A DNA stretch of 64,000 nt from Hydractinia symbiolongicarpus (lineage: Eukaryota; Cnidaria; Hydrozoa; Anthoathecata; Hydractiniidae), in NCBI RefSeq assembly GCF_029227915.1, contig NC_079881.1:6510001-6574000 (forward strand). The letters are read 5' to 3'. The position numbers and the translations under genes are program-made. Positions 48,183 through 58,459 of this stretch are shown piece by piece; positions within the stretch are counted from its first letter, which is position 1; every line of letters begins with the position of its first letter. The notes beneath the pieces were generated by a model, which saw nothing but the letters and a program-made list of their open reading frames with translations, ran no database searches and was not told the origin of the DNA.

Positions 48183-50236
48183 TCTATATAATAATACGCC
48201 AGTTCCGTGTGTCTGTAACAGGCAAAGTGGATATGTTCATTTTCCTTTGATGTTGCCGAAAAAAATCTTTGATGTTGCCGAAAAAATTATGTCTTCTTTG
48301 TCGTGAAAAGCCGCGAGTTTTGTGTGGTTTGTTAAATGAAGTTCTAGCACAAAGTAACGGAAATTGTGTTTGCAAAAAAGATGGCTGTCCTTTTTAAGCA
48401 TTTGTCTTCTCTTGCCTTCAAAATAAATCTTTACAAAAGCATTTAAAAAGGGGCATGGTATATAAATGAAGTATAGAAAGGTTTCTGTAAGGTTTGTTTA
48501 TGTTTTTTAAAGTTTTGATGATATTATTGATGCGAGACATGTTTGTTAGCTAGCATCAACCACACCAACAACAACTAGCTAGGTAGCTAGGAATTTATAA
48601 ATATGTAGCCATGTTCTTTATACCTAGCTAAGTCTCCAGTTTATATTTAAGTGACCAGCTATTAGCTGCTGTAGCTACCTTATGTTAGCTTCAGTTTTAT
48701 GTTGCTTTTTACATGTAAGCTAATCTTAGTGGTCTTTGCTAAGAATGTGACTGTAACTTATTTTAATTGACATTTTAAGCTTAAATTAACAAGCCACAAC
48801 AACTTTTAAAAAAGTATTACATAATATTTAAGAAGAGTTTAAGGACTGTTTTTAAGCAAATAATGTATTTTTCACAATTTGTGTATGCAAATAATGTATT
48901 TTTCACATTTTGTGTAACTAAACTTATATACATCGGTTACATGCAATATGACGAAACGATTTTTATTTAACATGTAGTAATTCTGGTACCTTAAGTGTAG
49001 TGATTTTGGTTGTTCTAGATGTTCTGACTAAAATGTTTTTGTTTATGGCATTTTGTCTCAATTAAGAAAAGTTTCAACTTTTTTGAGGGAGTACAACACC
49101 GAAAAAACTTGTGTTTTTTTTATACTTTGTATAAATTCTTACCGGGCAGGACTCTGTACAACATACCGAAATGACTGATCCCTCTCTATTTATAAATTTG
49201 ATGCGTTCCAAATCACAGTTTTTTGAAATTTTGGGTAATATTTAATGAGTACCAGATGCAAATACTGATTTTTGTTGAATCAGAAGTATTTCCTACAACC
49301 ATTCTTTTTTTACACTTTTGTGGAGAAAAAGTGTATGCCAATTGAACTGATTTTTGTTCATATTTTGATTTGCTCCTCATAAACCTTTGTGTTCTACATT
49401 TATTGTAAACTTTTGTGAGGAAGGACCATATATATATACAATGTTTTCAAAATAATGATTTTTGTTGATTTGGAATTTACTCCTTGCTCATTGCTTTTTC
49501 GACATTTCAGGTTAAAATGTTTGGTAAAGTCAGTACGGATCATTAGATAAAAAATTGTTTTGTTAACCGGTTAATTTTTACATTTTGTGCATATATTTGC
49601 AGGAGAGGATGGTATGCAACCGAATAAATGATTTTTCAAAGTTTAACTTTTTGTTTTTAGGTGTTTTGTGTTTGTTTAAGTATGGCTTTTTGATATTATT
49701 CAGGTTGTATTGTTGTATAAGCATTTAGGGAAAAGACAATGTTGAAAATGCGTAAAGAACTTATTTCATAGATCTGTGCTTACTGTTGCAAGCCTTTCTT
49801 TTCGACACTTCAGATTAAAATATTGAAGGTTTTCAACATAATCACATAATAAGATGTATACATATTTGAGATATGTGTTATTTCTGACATTATTATTATT
49901 GTTGTCGTAACTGTCTGGGTTGTGACTGTCAATGTTGTCACTTTCTACTAACTAGATTTTACACCTTCCATGCCATTGTTTTTCATATTTTGTCTGAAGT
50001 TTTGTTGGGAGGATTTCATGCAATTTGACATTTGATGTTTTGTGTTAGATTTTAAGAACTTTTTTGTTAAATTATGACTTATATACTTTCTTTTTATGCA
50101 TTTTCAGATTATTTTTTTTAGTAAAAGGCATATTCAATATACTGAAATATTTGCTGATGTCATCAAAATTCAAATGACAGAACTTTTCAATTGTTTTTCT
50201 GCCTAAGTGGATTTTTCCACGGGCCCAATCGACTAG
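48183..50236 (+). mobile_element. Helitron array unit 4
   Basis: 2054 bp. Its 3' end reads GGGCCCAATCGACTAG, one change from the others. This is the terminal copy: CTAG (50233-50236) is followed by host T. Confidence 0.85.
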
Positions 50237-50240
50237 TTAT

Positions 50241-50375
50241 TTAATAATCCTGTAGCGGAACAATATTTTAAGCGGAGGAAAAATTCCTTTCGTAATTAAA
50301 AGCAATATTTTATCTTCCTCTTTTGTTCATAGATTGTTTAGTTTGGTGTTGTACTCATTAATGTTTCTTGCTAAA
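50241..50375 (+). repeat. Right flanking copy of the ~125-bp sequence
   Basis: Begins TTAATAATCCTGTAGCGGAA five bases after the array end and includes TAGATTGTTTAGTTTGGTGT, matching 41899-42021 in direct orientation. The divergence is much greater than between the Helitron units, so the duplication is older than the array. Confidence 0.55.
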
Positions 50376-50457
50376 AGAAAAAAAATTCTTAAGTCGATTA
50401 GATTTTATTTTTTTCAATCCAATTTATAATTAATAAACCGGTATAGGCAGTTGTGTT

Positions 50458-51535
50458 ATTTTGTCACTGTAGGCTAGCTGTGAGCATAAACGAAACCCGT
50501 AACTTAGTTGTGAAAAACTGCGAAAACTTAAACATTGCTTCTCTATATTCATCGTTCCCTTGTTCATACTTTGCTTTGTTCAACACCAAGGCATCGGTGT
50601 ACACCAAAACGTAGCTTGTTTCCCCAAATGGTGGCGAGAGAACACCAATTGCTTGATCTTGTGATAGTTCTCTTTTTTTAAAAATAACACTTAATTTTTC
50701 AGAAAAGCCAAAAAATACGCGTCCTCTCCGTTAACAACATCCTCTTCAATGTTCTCTTAATTAAGATCACCGCAGTCAATTTTGGAGTAGCTATCCAAAA
50801 AACTGGCGAAGTCTTTGGACTGTTTCGCAATGAGGGTTTCCTGCTAAGACATCCTTGATTTGACAGTCAATCCACTTTGGTTCAAGTATTTCCACAACAC
50901 CATCCAGGTAAATGAAAGGCAAGTACCAACCAACAGAATCATCTATTTTGCCACCAACCCGTCTCGCTTGTTTACCTTTGGGTACCTTCTTTCCACAAGG
51001 TCCATCGTAAACCATTTGACCCTCACCCTTTTCAGCTGAGTCTATAAAATCCTTATATTCAGTTCCGTCCAAAGCTACCAAGTTCTCATTTTTCTGTTGG
51101 ATTTCAATGATGGAGTTACCACACGCTAACGTAGGAAACCCAAGGTAGGCATTACCTCGCTTAACTGCATCAACGGTAGCCGGAATATACCGTTGGTATT
51201 GATTTCATTATCAGTTGTCCCTTATTTCCAACGCTTTACCAACTACTTTACTTGCCTGCGCCATATCTGTTTCGATTAAGTCAAAAATCTCCGCGCCTGT
51301 CCCAAGAAATTTGTCGAGATCGCCGTACGGATCGTATTTTTATTCCCAGCAACAATTTGAACTGTAATACCAGTGTTGAGAGCACCCACTTCTGTTGAAC
51401 GTAATCGACGTACAATTTCAAATGATCATCGCCAATGTCAGGGATAGAATTGTACAACCCAATTCTTAAAGAGGCAGGCATTTTCACCAGCAAACAAGAG
51501 ACTGCATGCGAAAGTGCGACAGTGAACCCTTTTTT
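50458..51535 (-). pseudogene. Broken thiaminase I-like (periplasmic-binding-fold) gene
   Basis: Minus-strand coding remains in several frames, in the order expected of thiaminase I/solute-binding proteins: a signal-like VALSHAVSCLLV stretch and LRIGLYNSIPD (51410-51520); LNTGITVQIVAGNK; YGDLDKFLGTGAEIFDL; VDAVKRGNAYLGFPTLACGN, whose Cys sits where thiaminase I has its nucleophile; a 96-aa block (51081-50791) with the segment VGWYLPFIYLDGVVEILE; SYSKIDCGDL; NGEDAYF; and SYVLVYTDALVLNKAKYEQG (about 50600). At least four frame changes and stops interrupt it, so no functional product is expected. Thiaminase I cleaves thiamine by base exchange. The family is patchy in eukaryotes, and transfer from bacteria is possible but not shown here. 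A generic solute-binding homologue is the alternative. Confidence 0.5.
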
Positions 51536-51817
51536 TTTCAGTGTGCTATAATTTTGTTAAGCAACAGGTGCTAAACGTACTAAAAACACAAGTGGTGATT
51601 AGTTTAGACAACTGGTTTCCACATGCGTTTCAATTTCAACCAAAATAACAAAGTAATCCGTCAAAAGTCGTCTCATGAAAAGATTTTTAAAAAGAGTGTA
51701 AATGTAAATACCATATGAAAGGGAATTCTTTTAATTGGATTATGACTCAATCCACTTAACAAATGTTTCCCAGGGAAACTTTTAGAATTTTTAATGACGT
51801 AAAGCAAAATTATAATA

Positions 51818-51935
51818 CTAGTAGGTAGCCGTGGAAAAATCCACGGATTTGCCCGTTCTTATTATATCGCATTGCGTGCATCTCGCTACTTGCGGTACCA
51901 TTTGCGCCCAGTTGGTAAAAATAAGTTTCACTTTT
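51818..51935 (-). mobile_element. Helitron 3' end (truncated or unresolved copy)
   Basis: On the minus strand, CTAG (51818-51821) is preceded by a hairpin of the family type (CCGTGGAAAAATCCACGG) and internal sequence related to the 138-bp copy (GCATTGCGTGCATCTCGCTA, GGTACCATTTGCG). Host base at the 3' side is T, as expected. No matching 5' TC end was found, so the right border given is only the end of recognisable similarity. Confidence 0.55.
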
Positions 51936-54198
51936 ACATTCGGTTTACAACGCGTAGCTCCGCTATATATAAATAATAATTTGCAGACCAGATGCCTTTG
52001 CAAAACTGAGCTGCTTTGTAAAGTTGACCACTTTTACAAAAAGATCAATGTTGTACGTTGCGGTTCGTAGAATGGTAGCCACATGTATAATAAGAATCAC
52101 AGAATTTGGCATAAGAACTTGCCGGCGACGGGGGTAAGCCTCCTTTCTAAGTTATTTACATTCATAAATAATTGCAAGCCTCGTTCCCATGTTATTTGGT
52201 CATTAACAAGAGAACATCATAACCAGAAGGTTTGTTGTAAAAACCTTGCATGGGAAAAGCTTTTTTTTTCAAGCTATTTACATTCGAAATTATCGACAAT
52301 AGAAGCGTTTTAGTCCAAATTTAATGGCACGGTCTCCATCTGCAAAACTTCTCAGCAGCAAAAGAGAGCACATAAATATCTGGTCCTTAGAGTAAAGCTA
52401 CCAACCCAAACACTACCTCAATTGGGGTACCCCATGTTTTCAATTAACACAAATATGAACGTTATCCATAATCAAAAAAGAAAAAAAGTAATGAAAGCCA
52501 GGTACTACCTGAATTTAGGAAAAAAATGATTGTGGTAGGTTCTAGTACACATGTGGAGTTTACGCTAGCTAAGTGGCGTAAGCGGTAGTTTGCACGTCAA
52601 CATATATATAAATATATAAACTTTCATGTTTGAAATAGGGAATATAGCAGCTTTATAGAATTAAATAATTTCCAACTAAAGTGTTAAAAAATGCGAATTC
52701 TCAGAAAAGCTAAATAGAATTCTTAAATTAAAAGGACCCTAACACGAAAGATTTTTATAAAAACCTCTTTTCGTTAAGATATTCAGCTTCAATCATTTTT
52801 ATCTGACATCGTTATTGATGATGTAATCAGGTAGTCAGTATATATGAATACTTAAACTATACTTTGTGTATGTATACTGTACAAATTTGCAGTGTGGACT
52901 GACACTCATGATGGTATCTTGATGTGTGTAAAGTTAAAAGTTTAATAACGGTCTTGTCTTTCATTACATGCAGAAATTTAATGTCAGCATTTTTGCAAAT
53001 CCATTATATGTCACAGGTTTCCGTATTTCAAATAATTTGTTACTTGTTAAGCAACATAAAAAAGATAATTTTTCGTGCAAGGGCTCCTTTAAGGCCTTAA
53101 TTCCATCAGATATACTGTTATTGCACTTTTGTTCTCAAAGATATTTGCCTTTATGATGTGAGAAAAGACATGGCAAGGTCCAGGAGCTAATGCATTCTTG
53201 AAAACTTGAATTGAAAAAGGGACGAACAATTCTAGTAGTGCATACGAAATACAGCTATTAAGTATAAAATACAATAAAAAGTTTTACCTCGTGGTTGAAT
53301 TTCAATCAGACATTTTTGATGTCCAGCTTTCTTCTTACTCACAATTCTTTTCCTGGTTCTGTACCTGGTTGAGTTTGCGCATGCTTATAAACTGCATGTT
53401 ATATACTGTGTCCTTGATAAACTAAGATCTGTCTGCGCTTTTTTTTTATGCTCTTCTTCTCATATTTTACACTACCTCCTTTGTTTGCTTTTTTGTTTTA
53501 CTCAAAAACTTATGTTCGTTGAATAAAACTTGTGAAAGCGACGCAGATAAACATCGCAGTTGGAAGAAATCATGACTTGGAACTGAAGAAAATGCAAAAA
53601 ATGCCAGTAGTGAAAAAAGAGAAAGTTTTAAACAATTTTTTTAAATTAAATTTAAAGACCTTGCAATGAAAATTATAAAACAGAAAATTCTTTCTGATGC
53701 CTCATGATAAGGGGTGGACACACCAGGGTAATTTTTATTATGTGATTTTGAGCTACCTAGTACCATGCCTACAGTCCAGAGACACATTTGTTATTAAATA
53801 ATAAAGTATATACAAGTAGCTATATGCATTATGTTTATTCAGCTAGCTAATTTAAAGATTTTTCAAAGAATTCTGTCAATTAAACAAAGGTAGTTAGCTA
53901 TTTAGGATTCTTGCGTATTTTCTTTTACTATCCCATAACAAAGTGAACAGGCAAGACTTAAGCATATAGCTAGTAAAGTATGCAAGACATTGTATGTTGT
54001 CACAACAAACAGAAACCTATTTTTGATAAATAACTTTCTGCAAATTGTCAGGGTTTTTATATAAAATAATTTTTTTTGGAAACTATAGCAAGAAGTGATA
54101 TTCCATTGTAGCTAGAAGACCTGAAGTCTCAGTCCAGGTTAAGACTTGTACAGGGTAAACAGTGAAGCGCTTGTAGCAATACAGTATTAAAGATGTAC
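51936..54198. other. Intergenic, no gene recognised
   Basis: About 2.3 kb with short open frames on both strands and no domain. AT-rich, with short TA repeats near 52605. Nothing further can be supported. Confidence 0.5.
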
Positions 54199-54790
54199 AG
54201 TTAACTCCCGGCAACTCGAACCTCCAAGGGACCACAGCAACAGTTTGACTTAACGAATTTTCGACTTAAGCAAAGCTCCCGTTAATTCGAACTTAGACAA
54301 AAATGAGATATTAGTTCGAGTTAAGGCGAGTTAAGGACAAACATGTATAAGAGACACAAAAGAAAAACAGAACTTATAAATTAAAAGAGGACTGTAACTT
54401 GTAAGGAAGTAACTTTTGTTACGTGCAAGAATGTAGTTATTTTCGAACCTTTTTTTCCCACTTCTCCAGCCATCCATTTGACGGTTTAAAATTTGCAAGA
54501 TCAAAACTTTCAGCAAGTTGAAGAGCCTTCTTCTTTATCATATTGTCATCAAAAGGAACATTTTGGCTCTTTTGTAAAGAACATTTATTTTCTACCTATA
54601 CACTAAAAAGTTCGAGTTATCCGAAGAAATTATCATAAGGGGATCAAAAAAGGTTCGAGAAAACGAATGTTCAAGTTATCCAGGGTTTGCGTAAACGAGT
54701 AGTTTTTATAAGAAAGGATTAAGAAATGTCCAAGGGACCGTAGAAAACAGTTCGAGCTAACAAAATTTGGAGCTATATTTTTCATAAACC
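54199..54790 (-). mobile_element. Tigger/pogo remnant with CENP-B-type HTH fragment
   Basis: The left end CAGTTAACTCCCGGCAACTC, preceded by TA, matches Tigger termini, and CGAGTTA/TTCGAGTTATCC words recur toward 54610-54790. On the minus strand, about 54580-54443, the frame reads QNVPFDDNMIKKKALQLAES then FDLANFKPSNGWLEKWEKK. The FKPSNGWLEKW string is the signature of the Tc5/CENP-B helix-turn-helix that binds transposon ends. The catalytic DDE domain is missing and the frame soon stops. Confidence 0.65.
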
Positions 54791-55924
54791 AACATTCACA
54801 GAACTTATGATGAAACACCTATTGTACAATACACGTTTCTTGAATTACGTGTTTTTAAAATTTTAGAATTTTGATGTTTTGACTTTAGGATCATATTAAA
54901 CAACCTTGAATTGTTATGTGTAAACATTGTTAACTTAATCCGACATGTGAAAATGCTGTTTTGGTGGTATTGATGTTACGGTCAAAATATTTAACACATA
55001 CTTCCGTGTTTGTTGTTATCACTTTGCTTAGAAAATATTCAAATGCTAAATCAACCGTAAAGAATAAATCAGCATTCTCATCATAAAAGCATCCAATCAC
55101 AAAAATGTATAAGCTTATATCTTATATGCCTGTTTTAAGGTTAGAATTTCTTTTATTATGTTTTAAACTTGACAAAATTGATATGCTATGTCAAAACCGA
55201 CTTATTGGGTCTCTGGGAAGGGCTAAATTCTAGAAGTTGGAAAGTATATGATGATAATGAAACTATTTTTTGGCTCAATTTCATCAAACCACTGTAAAAC
55301 CACATCATACTAAATCTCAAGTCAATATTTTACATTTTTACTGAAGTTATTGGACTTTTAACAGAAATGGATGCTACTCAGGTAGTTTGGACTTATTCTG
55401 TGGATTTTCATGTTCACTGTCTTGTATTAGTATTAAAAGTGTTGAGATAATATATCATCATGGTAAACCATTCAATATCTACATACATTTCACTACACGC
55501 TTAACACAACCGCGCTAGTAAAAATAGGGTCAACATTATTTTGTGTTATTAAAGCAAGAAACTTTTTTTTGCTGTTTACTTTTGGCATATTTTGCAAGAC
55601 CTAATTTAGTAGAAGATCATCTGATACTCTCTGAAGAGTAATATTTGTGACAGGTGGTATTACATGTAGAATGTTAACACTATTTTTAGTGTAACCTGGA
55701 TCTAACTAAATCTATGTCAGGTTTAGCGCTTAATCAAAGTGCAACTTAATATATGATTACAGTTTAATTCATCTGAAATTTCTTCATAGGCTGTCCAGGG
55801 CCTGGCAGAAATCTTAATATAGCCTATCAAAGTTATTGCACTTTTTAATTTTTTTTTTTAATTAGGCCGGATTGTGCTGCAACATAATTGACATGTGTAA
55901 TGGGTGACAATCAGTCTCTACGCT
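54791..55924. other. Intergenic, no gene recognised
   Basis: About 1.1 kb of AT-rich sequence with no open frame of note and no repeat that I could relate to another part of the window. Confidence 0.5.
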
Positions 55925-56600
55925 AGTATTTATTATTTATTTATCTATAAAATATTTATACAGGATAGGTCGTTTCAGTTTATATACATAATGTTTACAT
56001 ATATAGTTACAAGTGTAAAATAACTGCTTTCCAAACGAATCCTGTCAAAGAAAGAATAAAATAATAATTTTAAAAGCAAAAATACATGATAGAAATTGGT
56101 ATAATACCATGCGTTTTCCAAGCCATACTGGAAACTAGTTAGAAGTTAGAGATAAAAAGTTAATAAAAGTTAAAGAGTTAAAAGCTAAAATTATCTAAAT
56201 TCTTTAAAAACATATTCTCGTTATTTTCGTAACGGATGTCTCTTGACAAACTATTGTAAATATGTGCATCTTGATAGAAAAAACACTTTGTGCTTTCTTA
56301 GTTTTCACCTTTGGTAACTTTATTGAGTGTTTATTATTTCTCGTTGTTGTTCATAGGTGATGGAAGTGTCGTTGTAATTGATCGTCTGACAATTTCACAC
56401 GTGTGACGTTTAATTGATGTCATGATCGGAGTGATGATTTCTTTTTGACTTTTGTTCCCAGTGATTACGGTAACAGCACGATCGTGCATTTGATCGAGTT
56501 TTTCTATTAACATTCTCGATAGATTAAGGTTCACAGTCCCACAATAGGTAAACACTGGAACAATTTTATGTAATGTCTTCTTGGATGATAATTTGCTAGT
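55925..56600 (-). mobile_element. 3' end of a LINE (RT C-terminus plus tail)
   Basis: On the minus strand, 56555-56334 reads LDQMHDRAVTVITG, the LQxLQNRAARVITG-type motif downstream of the RT domain in many LINEs. About 56275-56200 reads QDAHIYNSLSRDIR, equivalent to the usual FNSLPxDIR close to the ORF2 end. The non-coding tail runs to AATAAATAATAAATA at about 55925. A frameshift separates the two coding blocks, so the copy is dead. It may belong to the same broad clade as the RT fragment at 17626. Confidence 0.6.
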
Positions 56601-57759
56601 TTAACTACTTTCCTAATTATTCAACTTTGCCAGTTACTAAAATATTTCCATGTTAGCAGGTGTTATGGTGTCTTTTATTGTATTGAAATTTTTGGTGATT
56701 ACAATTTTGTGCAAATCTTTTTCAACTGACTTTTTTACCAATATAGTACCTTTTTTCGGCAAGACGTTTTTGAAGACACATACTCCGCTTTTTTAAATTT
56801 CTTTATTAGCCAAGCGTTATTTTTGAAAAGTTTAGCTGGCAGCTCTGTATAGTAAGCAAAAGTTCATATAAGTCCGTATGCTAACTATGGAAGACAAAGT
56901 CCTTTCAAAATTCCGCAATATTCAAATTAGTGCTGGGATTGTCAAAAAAAAGACGACTGCGAGAAATTGGATTGAACAATAGATACATAGCCAGTAAAAG
57001 ATTCCGTTTATAACCAAATGCGCTGGAGGGGTCATCTGGGATAAGCAGTTACCAAGTAATGTAACTCAGACTTAAAACAAGTTCTAATATCCATGTTAAC
57101 CAGAAGGAAGTTAGTTTTTTGCATTTTTTTTGTGCTTGAAATTTACATGAAAGTAAAAATGGCAAAAGGATTGAAAATTAAGTGACAAAGTGACACAGCA
57201 GGCTTTGTTAAGGAAATATTATCTTCAAATCAAGTGCCTTATCCTGAATAATCCTTGGAGTTTACAGTCTATATTCTAAGGTTCGACAACCCTAAAAATC
57301 TGACAGGTTCCTTGAGCGCGTAATCTTCACTTCAGAATTTATCGTAACATTGTGATGTTCTCTCCAGCGTTAGGACGATGCTGTGCCAATGTGTTACAAT
57401 ATTTTATCGGACGGTTGAATTGCGTAAAAACTAATATAAAAGAAGTATTATCTATGCGAAAACATCACTTTTGAATATGAGACCGAGAACTTATTCGCGT
57501 GTTTTTGTTTTTTTTCTAATCCCCTTGCCTCTCTTATAAAAACTAGTCCAGAACAATAAAGCAACTTGTTTACCTTTCACGGACAGTGGAAAGCGACATA
57601 TTGCGTTTGAGATTATTTTTCTATTTAAGTTGGTAGGTATATTTTTCTATATTTGTAGACAAGATTTAAGGGTAGGGATCCAACACTCTAACTTAAGGGA
57701 AATTCACTTAAAGAATAAAATTAAGGACATTAACAGTCTCTTTCCTAAATCTTTTTGTG
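56601..57759. other. Intergenic, no gene recognised
   Basis: About 1.2 kb between the LINE fragment and a minisatellite. No coherent open frame or recognisable repeat. Confidence 0.5.
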
Positions 57760-58160
57760 AAAGAAAAGCAGTAAAAGTTGAGTGGTTAATGTAAGTGTTT
57801 TTAGCTTTGTTAATAATGTCAAATGGTTTGTTAAATATGTTTGCAGCTTTGATAAAAAACATGTGTATAGTTTTAATGAAAGAGGTTGTAGCTGAATGTT
57901 TGTGGTTTTGTTGACAATGCTTGTAGTTCTGTTAGAAATTTGCAATTTTTTTAAAAAATGTTTGCAGGTCTTTTAAAGTTGTTTGTAGTTAAAAATGCTT
58001 GTAGTTCTGTTAAAAGGTGTGTAGTTCTGTGGCAAATTGGTAGTTATTTTGAAAATGTTTCAGCTTTGTTAAAATGTTTATAGTTGTGCGGAAAAAATAT
58101 GCAGTTCTGTCCGCAATGTTGAAAGTTTTAATGAAAATGTTTGTACTTTGCTCTTGACAA
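57760..58160. repeat. Degenerate ~25-30 bp tandem repeat upstream of the KH gene
   Basis: About a dozen imperfect units built on AATGTTTGTAGTTCTGTTAA (variants GTTTGCAGCTTTGATAA, GCTTGTAGTTCTGTTAAA, GTTTGTGGTTTTGTTGAC). Unit length drifts and similarity falls toward the edges. The minus-strand frame 57745-57945 is a by-product. Ends about 300 bp before the KH gene start, so it may overlap its promoter. Confidence 0.65.
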
Positions 58161-58459
58161 ACGCATTAATGTTTTTTAAAGAACAATTTTCATGACATGA
58201 CACATGGAGACACATACTGTATATGTACCTGGCATCGGGTTACTTTATTGATTCTTAGTCACATGCTTGCTTTTATTGTTATTCTTTGCATGCTGTGCAA
58301 AATAGAAGAGATTTTAAAAGTTCTTACGCAGCGAAAAACTACTGTTTGGCAAAATGTTTGGCAAATAAAGTGAGAGTGAGAAAAAAAGTTGATTGATCAG
58401 ACAGTAAACACGTTCATAACGAATAATGGGTAAAAAGTTGTATACATTATTCAATAATT

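Larger units (their letters stand above)
42022..50236 (+). mobile_element. Tandem array of four non-autonomous Helitrons
   Basis: Four head-to-tail units of 2054, 2054, 2053 and 2054 bp with no base between them. Each starts TCTATATAATAATACGCC and ends GGGCCTAATCGACTAG (unit 4 has CCC for CCT). The hairpin GTGGA-TTTT-TCCAC ends 12 bases before CTAG, the canonical Helitron arrangement (5'-TC, hairpin, CTRR-3'). The array as a whole is flanked by A on the left (42021) and T on the right (50237), the A|T target. I found only about five single-base differences among 8.2 kb. No Rep or helicase coding; the only conserved frame is 63 aa without a recognisable domain. Confidence 0.88.

Noticed and set aside
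42023-48375. Identical 63-aa minus-strand open frame in each of the four array units
   Set aside because: It only reflects unit identity; it has no recognisable domain, overlaps the Helitron 5' end, and repetition here is not evidence of selection on protein.
42022-50236. Tandem array as an ordinary satellite or segmental duplication
   Set aside because: Unit borders coincide exactly with Helitron TC and CTAG ends and the whole sits at an A|T site, which random duplication would not give.
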